From the NCBI GenBank assembly GCA_013152825.1, contig JAADFP010000114.1, positions 1 to 18,470 of the forward strand: 18,470 nucleotides of DNA. Direction: 5' to 3'. Source of the stretch: Caldisericota bacterium (lineage in GTDB: Bacteria; CAIJMQ01; JAADFP01). Below the pieces are notes generated by a model that did not search any database, was not told where the DNA came from, and saw only the letters and a program-made list of their open reading frames with translations. Shown here piece by piece: positions 1-7,869 of the stretch. The position numbers were made by a program, and so were the translations under genes. Every line of letters starts with the position of its first letter. Within the stretch, counting starts at the first letter, position 1.

Positions 1-510
1 TGTAGCAATCAAATAAAAGGGAGAAGCAGTATCGTGCCAGCGATAAAGGAAGTAAAGAAAAGAGAGAAAAAGAAAGATAAAGAACATTTCTGGCATGATA
101 TACCCGGAAAGCTGGATAAGAGGATAATAGAAGGCAGATACTATATAAGCTATCCACCCGGCAGTTAAACCAAATAAAGACCGGGTAATCCTGAACAAAA
201 TAAAACAGCTCAGTGCACCCAGCAAAGCCTGGAAGAACCTTATCGTAACTGGAGAAGGAGTAAAAATTTTGTAAATTGCCGCTAAGAAAAGAGGATACCC
301 CGGTAATCTCCTGGCTGGAAGACCATTAAATTGGTATTCTCCCTTTTCCAGTAAACTAACCGCATATCCATGATAGGAATCTCCATCTGCGGTATAAATC
401 CGGGGAGAGAGAAAATTGTGTCGAGGATATAAAGCAATAAATCCAGCTCTCAGTAAGAAAGCAATAACAAATAGAAAAATCCCCCAGAATAACGTTTTAT
501 TTTTCATCAT
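1..510 (-). CDS. GT-C membrane glycosyltransferase (family 39/ArnT-like), N-terminal part only
   Basis: The reading frame is open for 170 codons from ATG at 510 to the window edge, so the gene is truncated at its 3' end by the window. The start MMKNKTLFWGIFLF begins a hydrophobic segment, followed by a periplasmic-looking loop with TADGDSYHGYA and then RLPGYPLFLAAIY and further membrane segments. This order (first helix, acidic loop, R-x-PGYPLF) is typical of GT-C enzymes of the PMT/ArnT/family 39 type, which move a sugar from a polyprenyl-phosphate carrier to an acceptor outside the cytoplasmic membrane. The acidic residues of the loop are the likely catalytic ones. ATG 510 overlaps the stop of the upstream GT4 gene (ATGA), which supports the start and co-transcription. 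Acceptor and donor cannot be told. Confidence 0.8.
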   Translation of the reverse strand, partial: MMKNKTLFWGIFLFVIAFLLRAGFIALYPRHNFLSPRIYTADGDSYHGYAVSLLEKGEYQFNGLPARRLPGYPLFLAAIYKIFTPSPVTIRFFQALLGALSCFILFRITRSLFGLTAGWIAYIVSAFYYPLIQLSGYIMPEMFFIFLFLSFLYFLYRWHDTASPFYLIAT

Positions 511-1589
511 GTTGCAACTTCCCGCAATATTTCAATTAGACGGGGAGCATTTACCTTTAACGAATAACGAGCTTCCACAGTTTCTCTGCCCTTAAGCCCA
601 AACTCCTTCCTCTTTTTACTTTCTTTCAGAAGACACCACAGTTTATCTTCCCATTCATCCGCAGTATTTGCCAGGAAACCATTTATACCATCCTGTATAA
701 TCTCCTGATTTACCCCCACAGGCGAAGCCACCACGGGCACTCCAGAGGCCATGTATTGAAGCGCCTTGAGTCCACATTTACCTCTTGACCACTCATCATC
801 TTCCAGGGGCATCACTCCTATATCAAAACTCCTTATTACTTCTGCCTCTCTTTCCCGGCTCCAGGAAATGAATTCAACCTCTGCGGGGGAAAATAGACCT
901 TTATCTATTCCTTTCATAGAATTACTCATAATTCTTAAAACATGAGGCATATTTTTCGCCAGTTTCGAAATTATAGGAGCAATGCTGTTTAAGTACTTAT
1001 TTGTGCTTTGGGATCCTGACCAGCCAATAACTACTTTCTCAGCTAATTTGTATTCCTTAACTTCGTATTTATCCGTATCAATCGGGGTGGGAAGAATCTT
1101 TATTTCTTTATTGAATTTTTCTGCATAACGAGCAAGGTGTGCATTCCCTGCCACTACGAGTTTTACTTTTCTAATTATCTTTTCCACCTGCTTTTTATCC
1201 TGGAAGCAAGCAAAAAACTTATTCCTGAATTCCTGGGGAGGAGCAATATACACAGCATCGTCAAAGTCGTAGATGACATTTGTATTGAAAAGGAAAAGCA
1301 CTCTTTCCAGATCCCTGAAATTTGCCGGGGTTATTCCTTTCTGAAGGAATATAACATCATACTCCAAACTGGATATAAGCTCTTTAACTCTCTTCCCCAC
1401 TCCCATTGCCTCAAAAATAATCTTCTTCCATTTCCTCCCTTTGTAATAGGTTTCTTCCCATTCCTCAGGGATAGCAGGATAAATCTTATACTTTATTCCT
1501 GCCTTCTTAAGATAGGGAAGATACTGGTAAACCCTGAAATAAGTAGAAGGAAAATTATGAGAATAGAGGGTAAGGAACAGAACTTTCAT
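507..1589 (-). CDS. Glycosyltransferase, GT4-type (GT-B fold)
   Basis: 360 residues starting MKVLFLTLYSHNFPSTYFR. I chose ATG 1589 rather than the in-frame start 39 bases upstream because it overlaps the previous stop as ATGA and places the Rossmann strand MKVLFLTLY at the N-terminus. The C-terminal half has the glycogen-synthase/GT4 pattern: VVIGWSGSQSTNKYL near the domain junction, then IGVMPLEDDEWSRGKCG, LKALQYMASGVPVVAS and an E-rich donor-binding region. Such enzymes transfer a nucleotide-activated sugar to a growing lipid-linked glycan in the cytoplasm. It lies in the polysaccharide operon between a methyltransferase and a GT-C enzyme. A truncated paralogue of its first ~46 residues lies at 2302-2589. 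The sugar specificity is not visible. Confidence 0.9.
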   Translation of the reverse strand: MKVLFLTLYSHNFPSTYFRVYQYLPYLKKAGIKYKIYPAIPEEWEETYYKGRKWKKIIFEAMGVGKRVKELISSLEYDVIFLQKGITPANFRDLERVLFLFNTNVIYDFDDAVYIAPPQEFRNKFFACFQDKKQVEKIIRKVKLVVAGNAHLARYAEKFNKEIKILPTPIDTDKYEVKEYKLAEKVVIGWSGSQSTNKYLNSIAPIISKLAKNMPHVLRIMSNSMKGIDKGLFSPAEVEFISWSREREAEVIRSFDIGVMPLEDDEWSRGKCGLKALQYMASGVPVVASPVGVNQEIIQDGINGFLANTADEWEDKLWCLLKESKKRKEFGLKGRETVEARYSLKVNAPRLIEILREVAT

Positions 1590-2299
1590 TTTTGCTTCTT
1601 TCTCCCCAGGAAATACAGGCCAAAGCACATGTAAGAAGATAAGGGATGTCTAATAAGAACAGCATCCAGGTATTTCCACGGTCCAGTAATCCAGCCAAAA
1701 ACATAGTAGTATAAAAAATTAAAAACATTCTCTGAATGAAAAGAAAATAGGTAAGCAAGAAAATTGCGAAAAACATGGCTGAAAGCAGAGGCAGGGCCAC
1801 TCACTGCTCCGCTTTTAACCTCCTCAAAATCTTTAAAAAGTTCACGTAGCCCTTCATGAGTAAATCTCTGGTAATCTCCCGGAGAAGGATGATAACCCTG
1901 AAAAAATGGAATCTCGATGTAAATATACCCCCCCGGCTTGAGCACTCTATGAGCTTCCCCAATTACTTTGGCCGGATTTTTAACATGTTCAAGGACTGCT
2001 TCTATCCAGACAGAATCAAAAGTTTCTCCCTTCACAGGCAAGTAGTGTGCATCTCCTATAATATGAACTATAGGACTGGGTAAGACATCCATGTTAATAC
2101 ACCCCGGATGAATATTCTTTTTGCCACAACCTATATGAAGAATTCTTCTTTCTTTTTCTTTCCCCAGAACAATTTTCTTAATATCATCAATCCGCCTATG
2201 CCACACACAGTACCTATGATTTCTTTTTATTCTCCTCAGGGATTTCACCAGGAAATATAAAAACGGGACATTTTTCACGAAATTTTTAAGCCTTTCCAT
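1586..2299 (-). CDS. Class I SAM-dependent methyltransferase (Methyltransf_11-like)
   Basis: 237 residues from ATG 2299 (MERLKNF), which has GGGAAGG about nine bases upstream; an in-frame TTG at 2305 is a less likely start. Motif I is RILHIGCGKKNIHPGC, followed by NMDVLPSP (acidic end of strand 2), GDAHYLPVKGETFDSVW (motif II region) and VLEHVKNPAKVIGEAHRVLK with LKPGGYIYIEIPF. These are the usual signs of a small-molecule or sugar methyltransferase of the UbiE/Methyltransf_11 group. Its stop overlaps the next gene's start by four bases. In this operon it may methylate a sugar or the glycan end, but the substrate is inferred only from context. The C-terminal 60 residues are aromatic-rich and may touch membrane or lipid. 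Confidence 0.88.
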   Translation of the reverse strand: MERLKNFVKNVPFLYFLVKSLRRIKRNHRYCVWHRRIDDIKKIVLGKEKERRILHIGCGKKNIHPGCINMDVLPSPIVHIIGDAHYLPVKGETFDSVWIEAVLEHVKNPAKVIGEAHRVLKPGGYIYIEIPFFQGYHPSPGDYQRFTHEGLRELFKDFEEVKSGAVSGPASAFSHVFRNFLAYLFSFHSENVFNFLYYYVFGWITGPWKYLDAVLIRHPLSSYMCFGLYFLGRKKQK

Positions 2300-2301
2300 A
2301 T

Positions 2302-2589
2302 TCAACTACCTTCCCTATTGACCAGGAGAAATTCTCCCGGTTCCTCTTCTAAGATAACTTTAGGAGAGTTAATCAAATAAGTCACTTTAGTTTTTTCCAT
2401 GCATTCAGGAAGAAAAGACAGTCCCTCTTTCTCCTTGCCCCTCCTCGACTTCATCTCCCATTCCTCAGGCAAAGCAGGGCAAACATGATACCCTACGCCA
2501 TCATTTTCTAAGTAATCTAAGTATTGATATATTCTGAACCTGGTAGAAGGATAAAAGCAAGAGTAAAGGGTTAGAAAAAGGATTTTCAT
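2302..2589 (-). pseudogene. Truncated glycosyltransferase remnant, paralogue of the GT4 gene at 507-1589
   Basis: A 95-codon frame starting MKILFLTLYSCFYPSTRFR. Its first ~46 residues match the intact GT4 protein closely: both have FLTLYS..FPST/YPST, R(V/I)YQYL.YL and CPALPEEWE versus YPAIPEEWE. After PEEWE the similarity stops and the frame ends about 50 residues later, so everything needed for catalysis, including the whole C-terminal donor-binding domain, is missing. A good ribosome site (GGAAGG) still precedes ATG 2589. The unrelated tail (INSPKVILEEEPGEF and on) faintly recalls the start of a PqqD-like domain, but this is too short to name. Most simply it is the residue of a duplication followed by deletion. 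A functional small protein is possible but not favoured. Confidence 0.7.
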
Positions 2590-2682
2590 AATCCTTCCGT
2601 TTCCTCCACAGTGCAGGGGGGAAGTAGATACCCACAGGCAAGCCTGCGGAACTCGCCGAATCGGGTTTTTAGAAATTCGCTT

Positions 2683-3582
2683 TTACTTAATGGCCAATAC
2701 ATGAAGTTCTTCCCCCCATCCAAGGATTCCTATCATTCTTCCAACCACCTTATAAGGGAATTTTACCAAAGGATAATACCATTTCTTGCGCACCGAAGCT
2801 ACTATGTTTGTTTCTAAGTTATGTGTCCTAATAGAATTGGCAGTAACTCCTCGAAAATCTTCCCAAAAAACAAGGGGATTAAAACCCTTAGTTTGCACTT
2901 CGATCTTGCAAAAGCCTATTTTCTTTAATAAATAACTTATGCTTCTGGGGGTAAAATAGAAAAGATGCGTATGAGTGATATAACGATACTTTGGACCAAG
3001 CAAAATGATAGATAGACTTCTCCAATTAGGAACAGAAATCGCTACTGCACCACCCGGTCTGAGTATCCTATAAGTCTCTGAAAGGTATCCAAAAATATTT
3101 GGCACATGTTCCAAAACCGCCCAAAACGTAATAACATCAAAATCTGCCTCTTTATAATTAGCCTGAGTCAATTCACCCGTAAATACATTGAGACCTTTTT
3201 CTTCCTGTGCATATTGAGAAGAATACTTAGAGATTTCACATCCGTAAACATCCCACCCATCATTCCTGGCTGCTACCAAGAAAGCGCCGGTGCTACATCC
3301 TACATCTAATAGTTTTCCTGTTTTTCTAAATTGTTTTAGTTTTTCTAACCTTTCTCTATGGTCAATGGAAAAATCTATCTTCAGTTTTTCTTTGCTTAGA
3401 TAATACTCCTTTCCAAAGTTCTTATAGGTTGAACGTAAAGTAGCAACCGATGGTTGCGGGTTGAGATATACAAGTCCACACTCCTTACATTTCACATAGG
3501 TGTAGCCATCCTTATGAAACAATATTCTACAATTATCCTGTTGGCATATCTGGCATTTAACCTTTTCTAATCCTTTTACCAT
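2683..3582 (-). CDS. SAM-dependent methyltransferase with N-terminal zinc ribbon
   Basis: 299 residues from ATG 3582 (MVKGLEKVKCQICQQ). This start has AAGGAAGG eight bases upstream; the longer frame to GTG 3693 adds 37 residues without homology to the family. Residues ~9-40 hold two CxxC pairs (CQIC and CKEC), a small zinc-binding ribbon common in the sugar/lipid methyltransferases of the Methyltransf_23 type. Motif I is LLDVGCSTGAFLVAARNDGW, followed by VYGCEIS, FDVITFWAVLEHVPN and LRPGGAVAISVPNW. The likely role is modification of a surface-glycan sugar in the cytoplasm. It is separated from its upstream neighbour by 249 bases of degenerate sequence, unlike the overlapping genes elsewhere in this operon. 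Confidence 0.88.
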   Translation of the reverse strand: MVKGLEKVKCQICQQDNCRILFHKDGYTYVKCKECGLVYLNPQPSVATLRSTYKNFGKEYYLSKEKLKIDFSIDHRERLEKLKQFRKTGKLLDVGCSTGAFLVAARNDGWDVYGCEISKYSSQYAQEEKGLNVFTGELTQANYKEADFDVITFWAVLEHVPNIFGYLSETYRILRPGGAVAISVPNWRSLSIILLGPKYRYITHTHLFYFTPRSISYLLKKIGFCKIEVQTKGFNPLVFWEDFRGVTANSIRTHNLETNIVASVRKKWYYPLVKFPYKVVGRMIGILGWGEELHVLAIK

Positions 3583-3831
3583 TGATTTTTCCTTCCTTTT
3601 CTCTATAATTGCGCGAATCCATAAAGGAATAAGTATCGCATGCTGTGCAATAAGATAGTATCCCTTTCCTCCCAACACCTGAGGTCTTCTCACTACACTC
3701 CCCCCCTAGAATACGGGGCAGGGACTCCGTAAAAAGAGAAGGGTTTTCCTTACCCGAGGGGACTCGGGCAAAATTTTCCACTTTCGCTTTGTCCTTTCGC
3801 TCCCTCAGAGAATACCGTTTTACTTTTTTAC
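3583..3831 (-). other. Non-coding or degenerate 249-bp gap with hairpins
   Basis: This gap breaks an otherwise tightly packed operon. It carries a perfect hairpin at 3753-3768 (CCCGAG, loop GGGA, CTCGGG) and a weaker ACGG/CCGT pair at 3713-3730; GGGACTC occurs in both. A GTG-initiated frame (3557-3835, minus) crosses it and overlaps the previous stop as GTGA, but it has low-complexity, unlike-protein composition and runs into the next gene. A second frame just upstream of the methyltransferase start encodes a protein-like stretch (YYLIAQHAILIPLWIRAI), suggesting the C-terminal remnant of a lost gene. I read it as a deletion or insertion scar. Confidence 0.45.
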
Positions 3832-5664
3832 TCACTTTTCTCTCCCCCTCCCTTTATCCAAAAAGAGAAATCTCTCCACCGCTTTTAACATTTTAGAGAC
3901 TTCTATCTTCCTCATGCATTCGGGAATCCCTTGAGGACATACATCCGGATGAAGCATCTCTCCTCTATTCCAGCATCCCTGGCAGAATACCGGGCTTTTT
4001 ATAGGATAGAGTAATGGGTTATTCATGTAAAGCTTTTCTGGATCCGTGGGTCCGAAGAGTCCAAGGGAGGGTATTTGCAAAGCAAGGGAAAGATGCAAAA
4101 GTCCCGAATCATTTCCCACGAATATGCTGCATTTTTTCAAGTTTTCTATGCATTTCCCAAGTGAATTCCCGGTAAAATCCTTACCTGCCTTTACTTTCTC
4201 ATCCGGGAGGCCGAAAAACCATACCTCAAAACCTTCCCTTTCCATGATTACTGCAAACTCCTCAAAATATTTCCGGGGCCATTTTTTGCATTCCCACCCT
4301 GCTCCCACAGATATACCTATTATATTTTCTCCGGGTTTTCTTTCAACTTTAATTTCAGGATACCGGTTAATTTTTATTTTTAGCTTTCTTTCCAGGTTTT
4401 CTCTTCTTGAGAATACAGGGTTTTCACCTTTTAAATCCAAAATCAAGTCATATTTACTCACATCTGGCTTTTTTACCGGATGCAAAAAATCATACCCCAG
4501 CAAGATCTCCGGGTAGTTAGATAACACATCAATTTCAGCACCTGGATATTTCTCCTTTATTCTTTCATAAACAGGCAAACAGGCAATCTCATCCCCCAAT
4601 CTCCAGGAAGAATTTATAAGAATTATCAACGGTTTTTTAAGTAGTTTCTTGCCATGATATTTTAGCTTTCTTTTAATATCGATTGCTTTTGCCTGAATTA
4701 AGTTTTTAAATTTCTTTCCCAGGAAAAGGAAAATACTCGCATCCAGGAAATCCTCTTTTAATTTCCTTTCCCCAAATTTCCCCCTAAAAAAATCAATAAA
4801 GCCTAACATGGCTGCTTTAAACTGTGGCCTCATCCTGTTCATAAGGAGAGTAAGCAGGGTATTATAGTTAAAATCCCACAAGAAATATGGCATAAAGAGG
4901 AAAAAATCTTTTCTTTTCGCGTTTTTCCGCATGAAAAGTAGTCGGTTTCTGGTTCTGTAATAGTAAAAGGAAGGAGATTCCAGTCCCAGAGAGGAAGAGA
5001 CTTTATGACATATCTTTGCTCGGGGAGCATAGAATATTTTAAAACCTGCCCTTTTTACCCTTACATGCCAATCGGACTCTTCGTAATATATAAAAAATTT
5101 TTCATCAATATTTCCTGCTTTCTCTATAGCCTCTCTGCTCACCAGGCTAAATCCTATGGGAACGGTATCCACTTCGCAAGAAATATCTTCCCTCTTATCA
5201 ATATCCCCCTGCTTTGAGCCATGGAATCTTCCTCTCTTCCAGTCAATGTAAGCACCACCCGCACACCAGATTATCTCTGGCCGGTTATAATAAAGAACTT
5301 TGGCTCCTACTACTCCGGCGTTTTTCTCCTCTGCTATCCTGACCATTTCTCTAAGAGTGTCTCTCTCTACCACCGCATCATCATCCAGGAAGAAGAGGTA
5401 ATCCCAATCCCCCCTCTCCAGGAAATAGCCAATAATCACGTTTCTCCCCCCGGCCGCTCCCAGGTTTTTTTTCAAGGTTATAAGTGTGATTTCAGGGGAT
5501 TTTTTTTTAATCAGAGAGCTTGTTCCATCTGAAGAACCATTATCCACCACCAAGACCTGGTAATTCTTAAAATTCAATTTTTTAATAGAATCTAAACAGG
5601 CAAAAAGCTTATCCTTTTTGTTCCAGGTAAGAATGCCGATTAAAACTCCTGTTGTTTTTCTCAT
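3832..5664 (-). CDS. GT2-GT9 fusion glycosyltransferase
   Basis: 610 residues from ATG 5664, five bases after the previous stop. An in-frame GTG at 5673 that overlaps that stop is the alternative start, and the more distal ATG 5748 would bury 79 bases in the upstream gene. Residues ~5-300 form a family 2 (GT-A) domain: VLIGILTWNKKDKLFACLDS, VLVVDNGSSDGT, the metal-binding FFLDDDAVVE near 94-96, and YYEESDWHVRVKRAG. Residues ~340-600 form a family 9 heptosyltransferase-like (GT-B) domain: INSSWRLGDEIACLPVYERI, IGISVGAGWECKKWP, FVGNDSGLLHLSLAL and LGLFGPTDPEKLY, ending in the Cys cluster CQGC...CPQGIPECM seen in many GT9 proteins. Two sugar transfers are thus joined in one chain, perhaps consecutive steps on one acceptor. 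Confidence 0.9.
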   Translation of the reverse strand: MRKTTGVLIGILTWNKKDKLFACLDSIKKLNFKNYQVLVVDNGSSDGTSSLIKKKSPEITLITLKKNLGAAGGRNVIIGYFLERGDWDYLFFLDDDAVVERDTLREMVRIAEEKNAGVVGAKVLYYNRPEIIWCAGGAYIDWKRGRFHGSKQGDIDKREDISCEVDTVPIGFSLVSREAIEKAGNIDEKFFIYYEESDWHVRVKRAGFKIFYAPRAKICHKVSSSLGLESPSFYYYRTRNRLLFMRKNAKRKDFFLFMPYFLWDFNYNTLLTLLMNRMRPQFKAAMLGFIDFFRGKFGERKLKEDFLDASIFLFLGKKFKNLIQAKAIDIKRKLKYHGKKLLKKPLIILINSSWRLGDEIACLPVYERIKEKYPGAEIDVLSNYPEILLGYDFLHPVKKPDVSKYDLILDLKGENPVFSRRENLERKLKIKINRYPEIKVERKPGENIIGISVGAGWECKKWPRKYFEEFAVIMEREGFEVWFFGLPDEKVKAGKDFTGNSLGKCIENLKKCSIFVGNDSGLLHLSLALQIPSLGLFGPTDPEKLYMNNPLLYPIKSPVFCQGCWNRGEMLHPDVCPQGIPECMRKIEVSKMLKAVERFLFLDKGRGREK

Positions 5665-5669
5665 ATTCT

Positions 5670-6419
5670 TCACATTATTTTCCAGAAAGTATGACCACTC
5701 AAATAGGGAAAGACTCTGGAGAGAAATTGTTTGGTTTGCGGCGACCATCTCTGAAGCCTGAATTTTATAGCTTCTGGTATCCGGGGATGCTCTATCCAGG
5801 GAAATATACCGGTTATCAACTCCCGATCAAGCCCTACAAACTTAAAGTTCCTAAACCCTGCATTTTTGAATACTTTTTTAATCCTGCCAGGGGTTATAAA
5901 TTGTTCTAACATCTGAGGCTTCCAGTTGCCAAAGGGAGCCCAGGCTCCTTTCTCATAAAAACCGAATTTTTCTTCAAATAATTTCACCAGCCCGCATATA
6001 TTGCTATAATTAGGAACAGAGAGAAAAACAACTCCACCCCTTTTTAAAACCCTTCTAAATTCCTTAGAAGCTTTCTTTTGGTTGGGGAAATGCTCAAAAG
6101 CATCTATACAAAAGATGACATCAAAAATCCCGTTTTTAAAGGGGAGACTTTGCCCATCGGCCAGTAGAAAGGGTATATGCGGGTCCCCCTGGAAACTTTT
6201 CACAAAATCACAACCGATATAATAAGCCCCCTTTTTAAAACAATACTCTGCCACCAGACCTCTTCCACATCCTGTATCGAGAATTAGTTTATTATCTATG
6301 TTGATTTTAAGTATATCCAAAACTCTCTCAAAGAATCTCGCATCAAAGAATTCCCTGCCCCCAAAAGGAGAACTTACCATCAAGGGATTTCTTCTGTAAT
6401 ACTCCTGTATATCCATCAT
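5670..6419 (-). CDS. Class I SAM-dependent methyltransferase
   Basis: 249 residues. The ATG at 6419 overlaps the stop of the flippase gene (ATGA), fixing the start. The SAM-binding core is visible: LILDTGCGRGLVAEYC (motif I with T where D-V/I-G is more usual), YIGCDFV, FLLADGQSLPFKNGIFDVIF, CIDAFEHFPN and FRRVLKRGGVVFLSVPNYSN. The latter part contains the hydrophobic, aromatic region WAPFGNWKPQMLEQF and PWIEHPRIPEAI, probably the substrate lid. It is the third methyltransferase of this operon and shares little with the other two outside the core motifs, so the three probably act on different groups. The target is likely a glycan or lipid carrier intermediate, inferred from neighbours only. 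Confidence 0.87.
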   Translation of the reverse strand: MMDIQEYYRRNPLMVSSPFGGREFFDARFFERVLDILKINIDNKLILDTGCGRGLVAEYCFKKGAYYIGCDFVKSFQGDPHIPFLLADGQSLPFKNGIFDVIFCIDAFEHFPNQKKASKEFRRVLKRGGVVFLSVPNYSNICGLVKLFEEKFGFYEKGAWAPFGNWKPQMLEQFITPGRIKKVFKNAGFRNFKFVGLDRELITGIFPWIEHPRIPEAIKFRLQRWSPQTKQFLSRVFPYLSGHTFWKIM

Positions 6420-7834
6420 TCCCTATTAAAAACTTTCTTCCATATTATCAAATCTTCCCTGTTTATACCCCCAATTACCCAGATTAAAATCCCGTACATA
6501 ATCATGAAAGGAATTAGTGTATAAAAGTTTCCCCCAAAGACCTTCCAGGATATACCCCCGGAGAGCAAAGAGGCAATAAATGGCCTGGTAATAGAACGAA
6601 ACCCTTTTCTGAAATAATGACGGGTGGCCGGCAAAAATCCACCCACCAGAGGACCCATTCCATAGGAAATGAGAGTTGCTATGCTTGCCCCTACAATACC
6701 AAAAGAGGGAATAAGCAGAAAATTAAGCAAAACATTCATTCCTGCTGTTGTCCCGGTGAGGTAAAAGTTCAGGTTTTGCTTATTTGTGGCGTTTAAAATA
6801 TAATGAGTGATAGCAATAAAGCATACCCATACTGCAGACCAGACCAGCACCAGAAAAGCACCATTAGACCCTGCATAATCCCTGCCATATATAAGATGAA
6901 TCAACGGTGCGGCAATAATAAAAAGGGCAGTAGCAAGAGGCACTATTACTGTCATCAGGTAACGAAAGCTCAGGAAAACCGTTTTCTCAAAAGAATCCTG
7001 TTCACTCTTAAAAAAGCGCGACATTACCGGGTACACCGATCCCACGAAAGCAAACGGAATAATGTTTAAACCTTCCACCAATCTAACCGCTGCCGAGTAA
7101 AGCCCCACCTCCTTATTCCCCTTCATCTGAAAGAGCATCACCTGGTCTATACGATTGTAAATAATTATGAAAAAGGTGGTTATTGCCAGGGGCCAGGAAT
7201 TTTTTATTAATTCCTTCCACAGGGGAAAAGATATTTTCCATTTAGGTTTTACAAACCCGCGGGAAAAGAAGGCAATTATCCCCCAGGAAGCCATGGACAT
7301 TAAAACAATCGCTACTATGAAATATGAGAGGGGAGCTTTTTTAGCTATGAGCAAGAGAAAAACCGAGAGTTTAATAATCCCGTCCAGGGTATCACAAAGA
7401 GTTACAAACTCCCATTTCAACTTAACCTGGAAAACTACCTTATAAAGAGCAGAAAAGGAAAAAAGCATCCCCAGTGAAGCAAGCCAGATAAGCTGTTTAA
7501 CCTCAAGAGAGTTATTGGTAACAGCAACAATTGCAGAAGCAAGGATAACTGCAACGATAGAGAGAAAAACTCTTAATATCATCCCCACGCCAATTAACTC
7601 ATCGGTCCTCTCCGGATGGCGAGCGATCTCTCTGACCATTATTTCCCTGATACCCATGTCAGAAATAATTCCGAAAAAGCCAAGATAGGCAAATATGTAA
7701 GAGTATGTGCCAAAACCTGAAGGTTTTAAGTAGCGTGCTAAAAAAAAGGCAACCGCAAGACCTATCGCCTTAGCAATAAAATTCCCCAGTATTATGAATG
7801 CAGTGTTTTTTGCGATTCGGTAAACAAGCGTCAT
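6416..7834 (-). CDS. Wzx-like polysaccharide flippase (MATE/MOP superfamily)
   Basis: 472 residues, strongly hydrophobic, with about 12-14 membrane segments. The N-terminus RIAKNTAFIILGNFIAKAIG followed by ARYLKPSGFGTYSYIFAYLG is the standard beginning of Polysacc_synt/RfbX-type flippases, and GIREIMVREIARHPE is the familiar cytoplasmic loop after helix 2. Mid-protein NRIDQVMLFQMKGNKEVGLYSAAVRL matches the second half-repeat of the family. It would move undecaprenyl-linked oligosaccharide units across the inner membrane. It lies between a ligase/polymerase gene and the cytoplasmic enzymes, the classical arrangement of a Wzx/Wzy-dependent pathway. The only upstream ribosome signal is weak (AGG adjacent to the ATG), and a 35-base gap separates it from the gene before. 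Confidence 0.92.
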   Translation of the reverse strand: MTLVYRIAKNTAFIILGNFIAKAIGLAVAFFLARYLKPSGFGTYSYIFAYLGFFGIISDMGIREIMVREIARHPERTDELIGVGMILRVFLSIVAVILASAIVAVTNNSLEVKQLIWLASLGMLFSFSALYKVVFQVKLKWEFVTLCDTLDGIIKLSVFLLLIAKKAPLSYFIVAIVLMSMASWGIIAFFSRGFVKPKWKISFPLWKELIKNSWPLAITTFFIIIYNRIDQVMLFQMKGNKEVGLYSAAVRLVEGLNIIPFAFVGSVYPVMSRFFKSEQDSFEKTVFLSFRYLMTVIVPLATALFIIAAPLIHLIYGRDYAGSNGAFLVLVWSAVWVCFIAITHYILNATNKQNLNFYLTGTTAGMNVLLNFLLIPSFGIVGASIATLISYGMGPLVGGFLPATRHYFRKGFRSITRPFIASLLSGGISWKVFGGNFYTLIPFMIMYGILIWVIGGINREDLIIWKKVFNRE

Positions 7835-7869
7835 CCTATTTTATATTTATAGATAAGCCCCGGACAGAC

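Noticed and set aside
1137..1634. 165-codon plus-strand frame
   Set aside because: It is antisense to the GT4 gene and has no recognisable motifs; a shadow frame.
3583..3693. 37-residue N-terminal extension of the zinc-ribbon methyltransferase from GTG 3693
   Set aside because: The internal ATG 3582 has a strong ribosome site and gives the family-typical N-terminus; the extension looks like a remnant of another gene.
3557..3835. 92-codon minus-strand frame overlapping the end of the GT2-GT9 gene as GTGA
   Set aside because: The composition is not protein-like, it spans a hairpin region and overlaps the zinc-ribbon methyltransferase start in another frame; kept only as a degenerate gap.
5665..5748. 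28-residue N-terminal extension of the GT2-GT9 protein
   Set aside because: It lies inside the upstream methyltransferase coding region and precedes the GT2 first strand without purpose.
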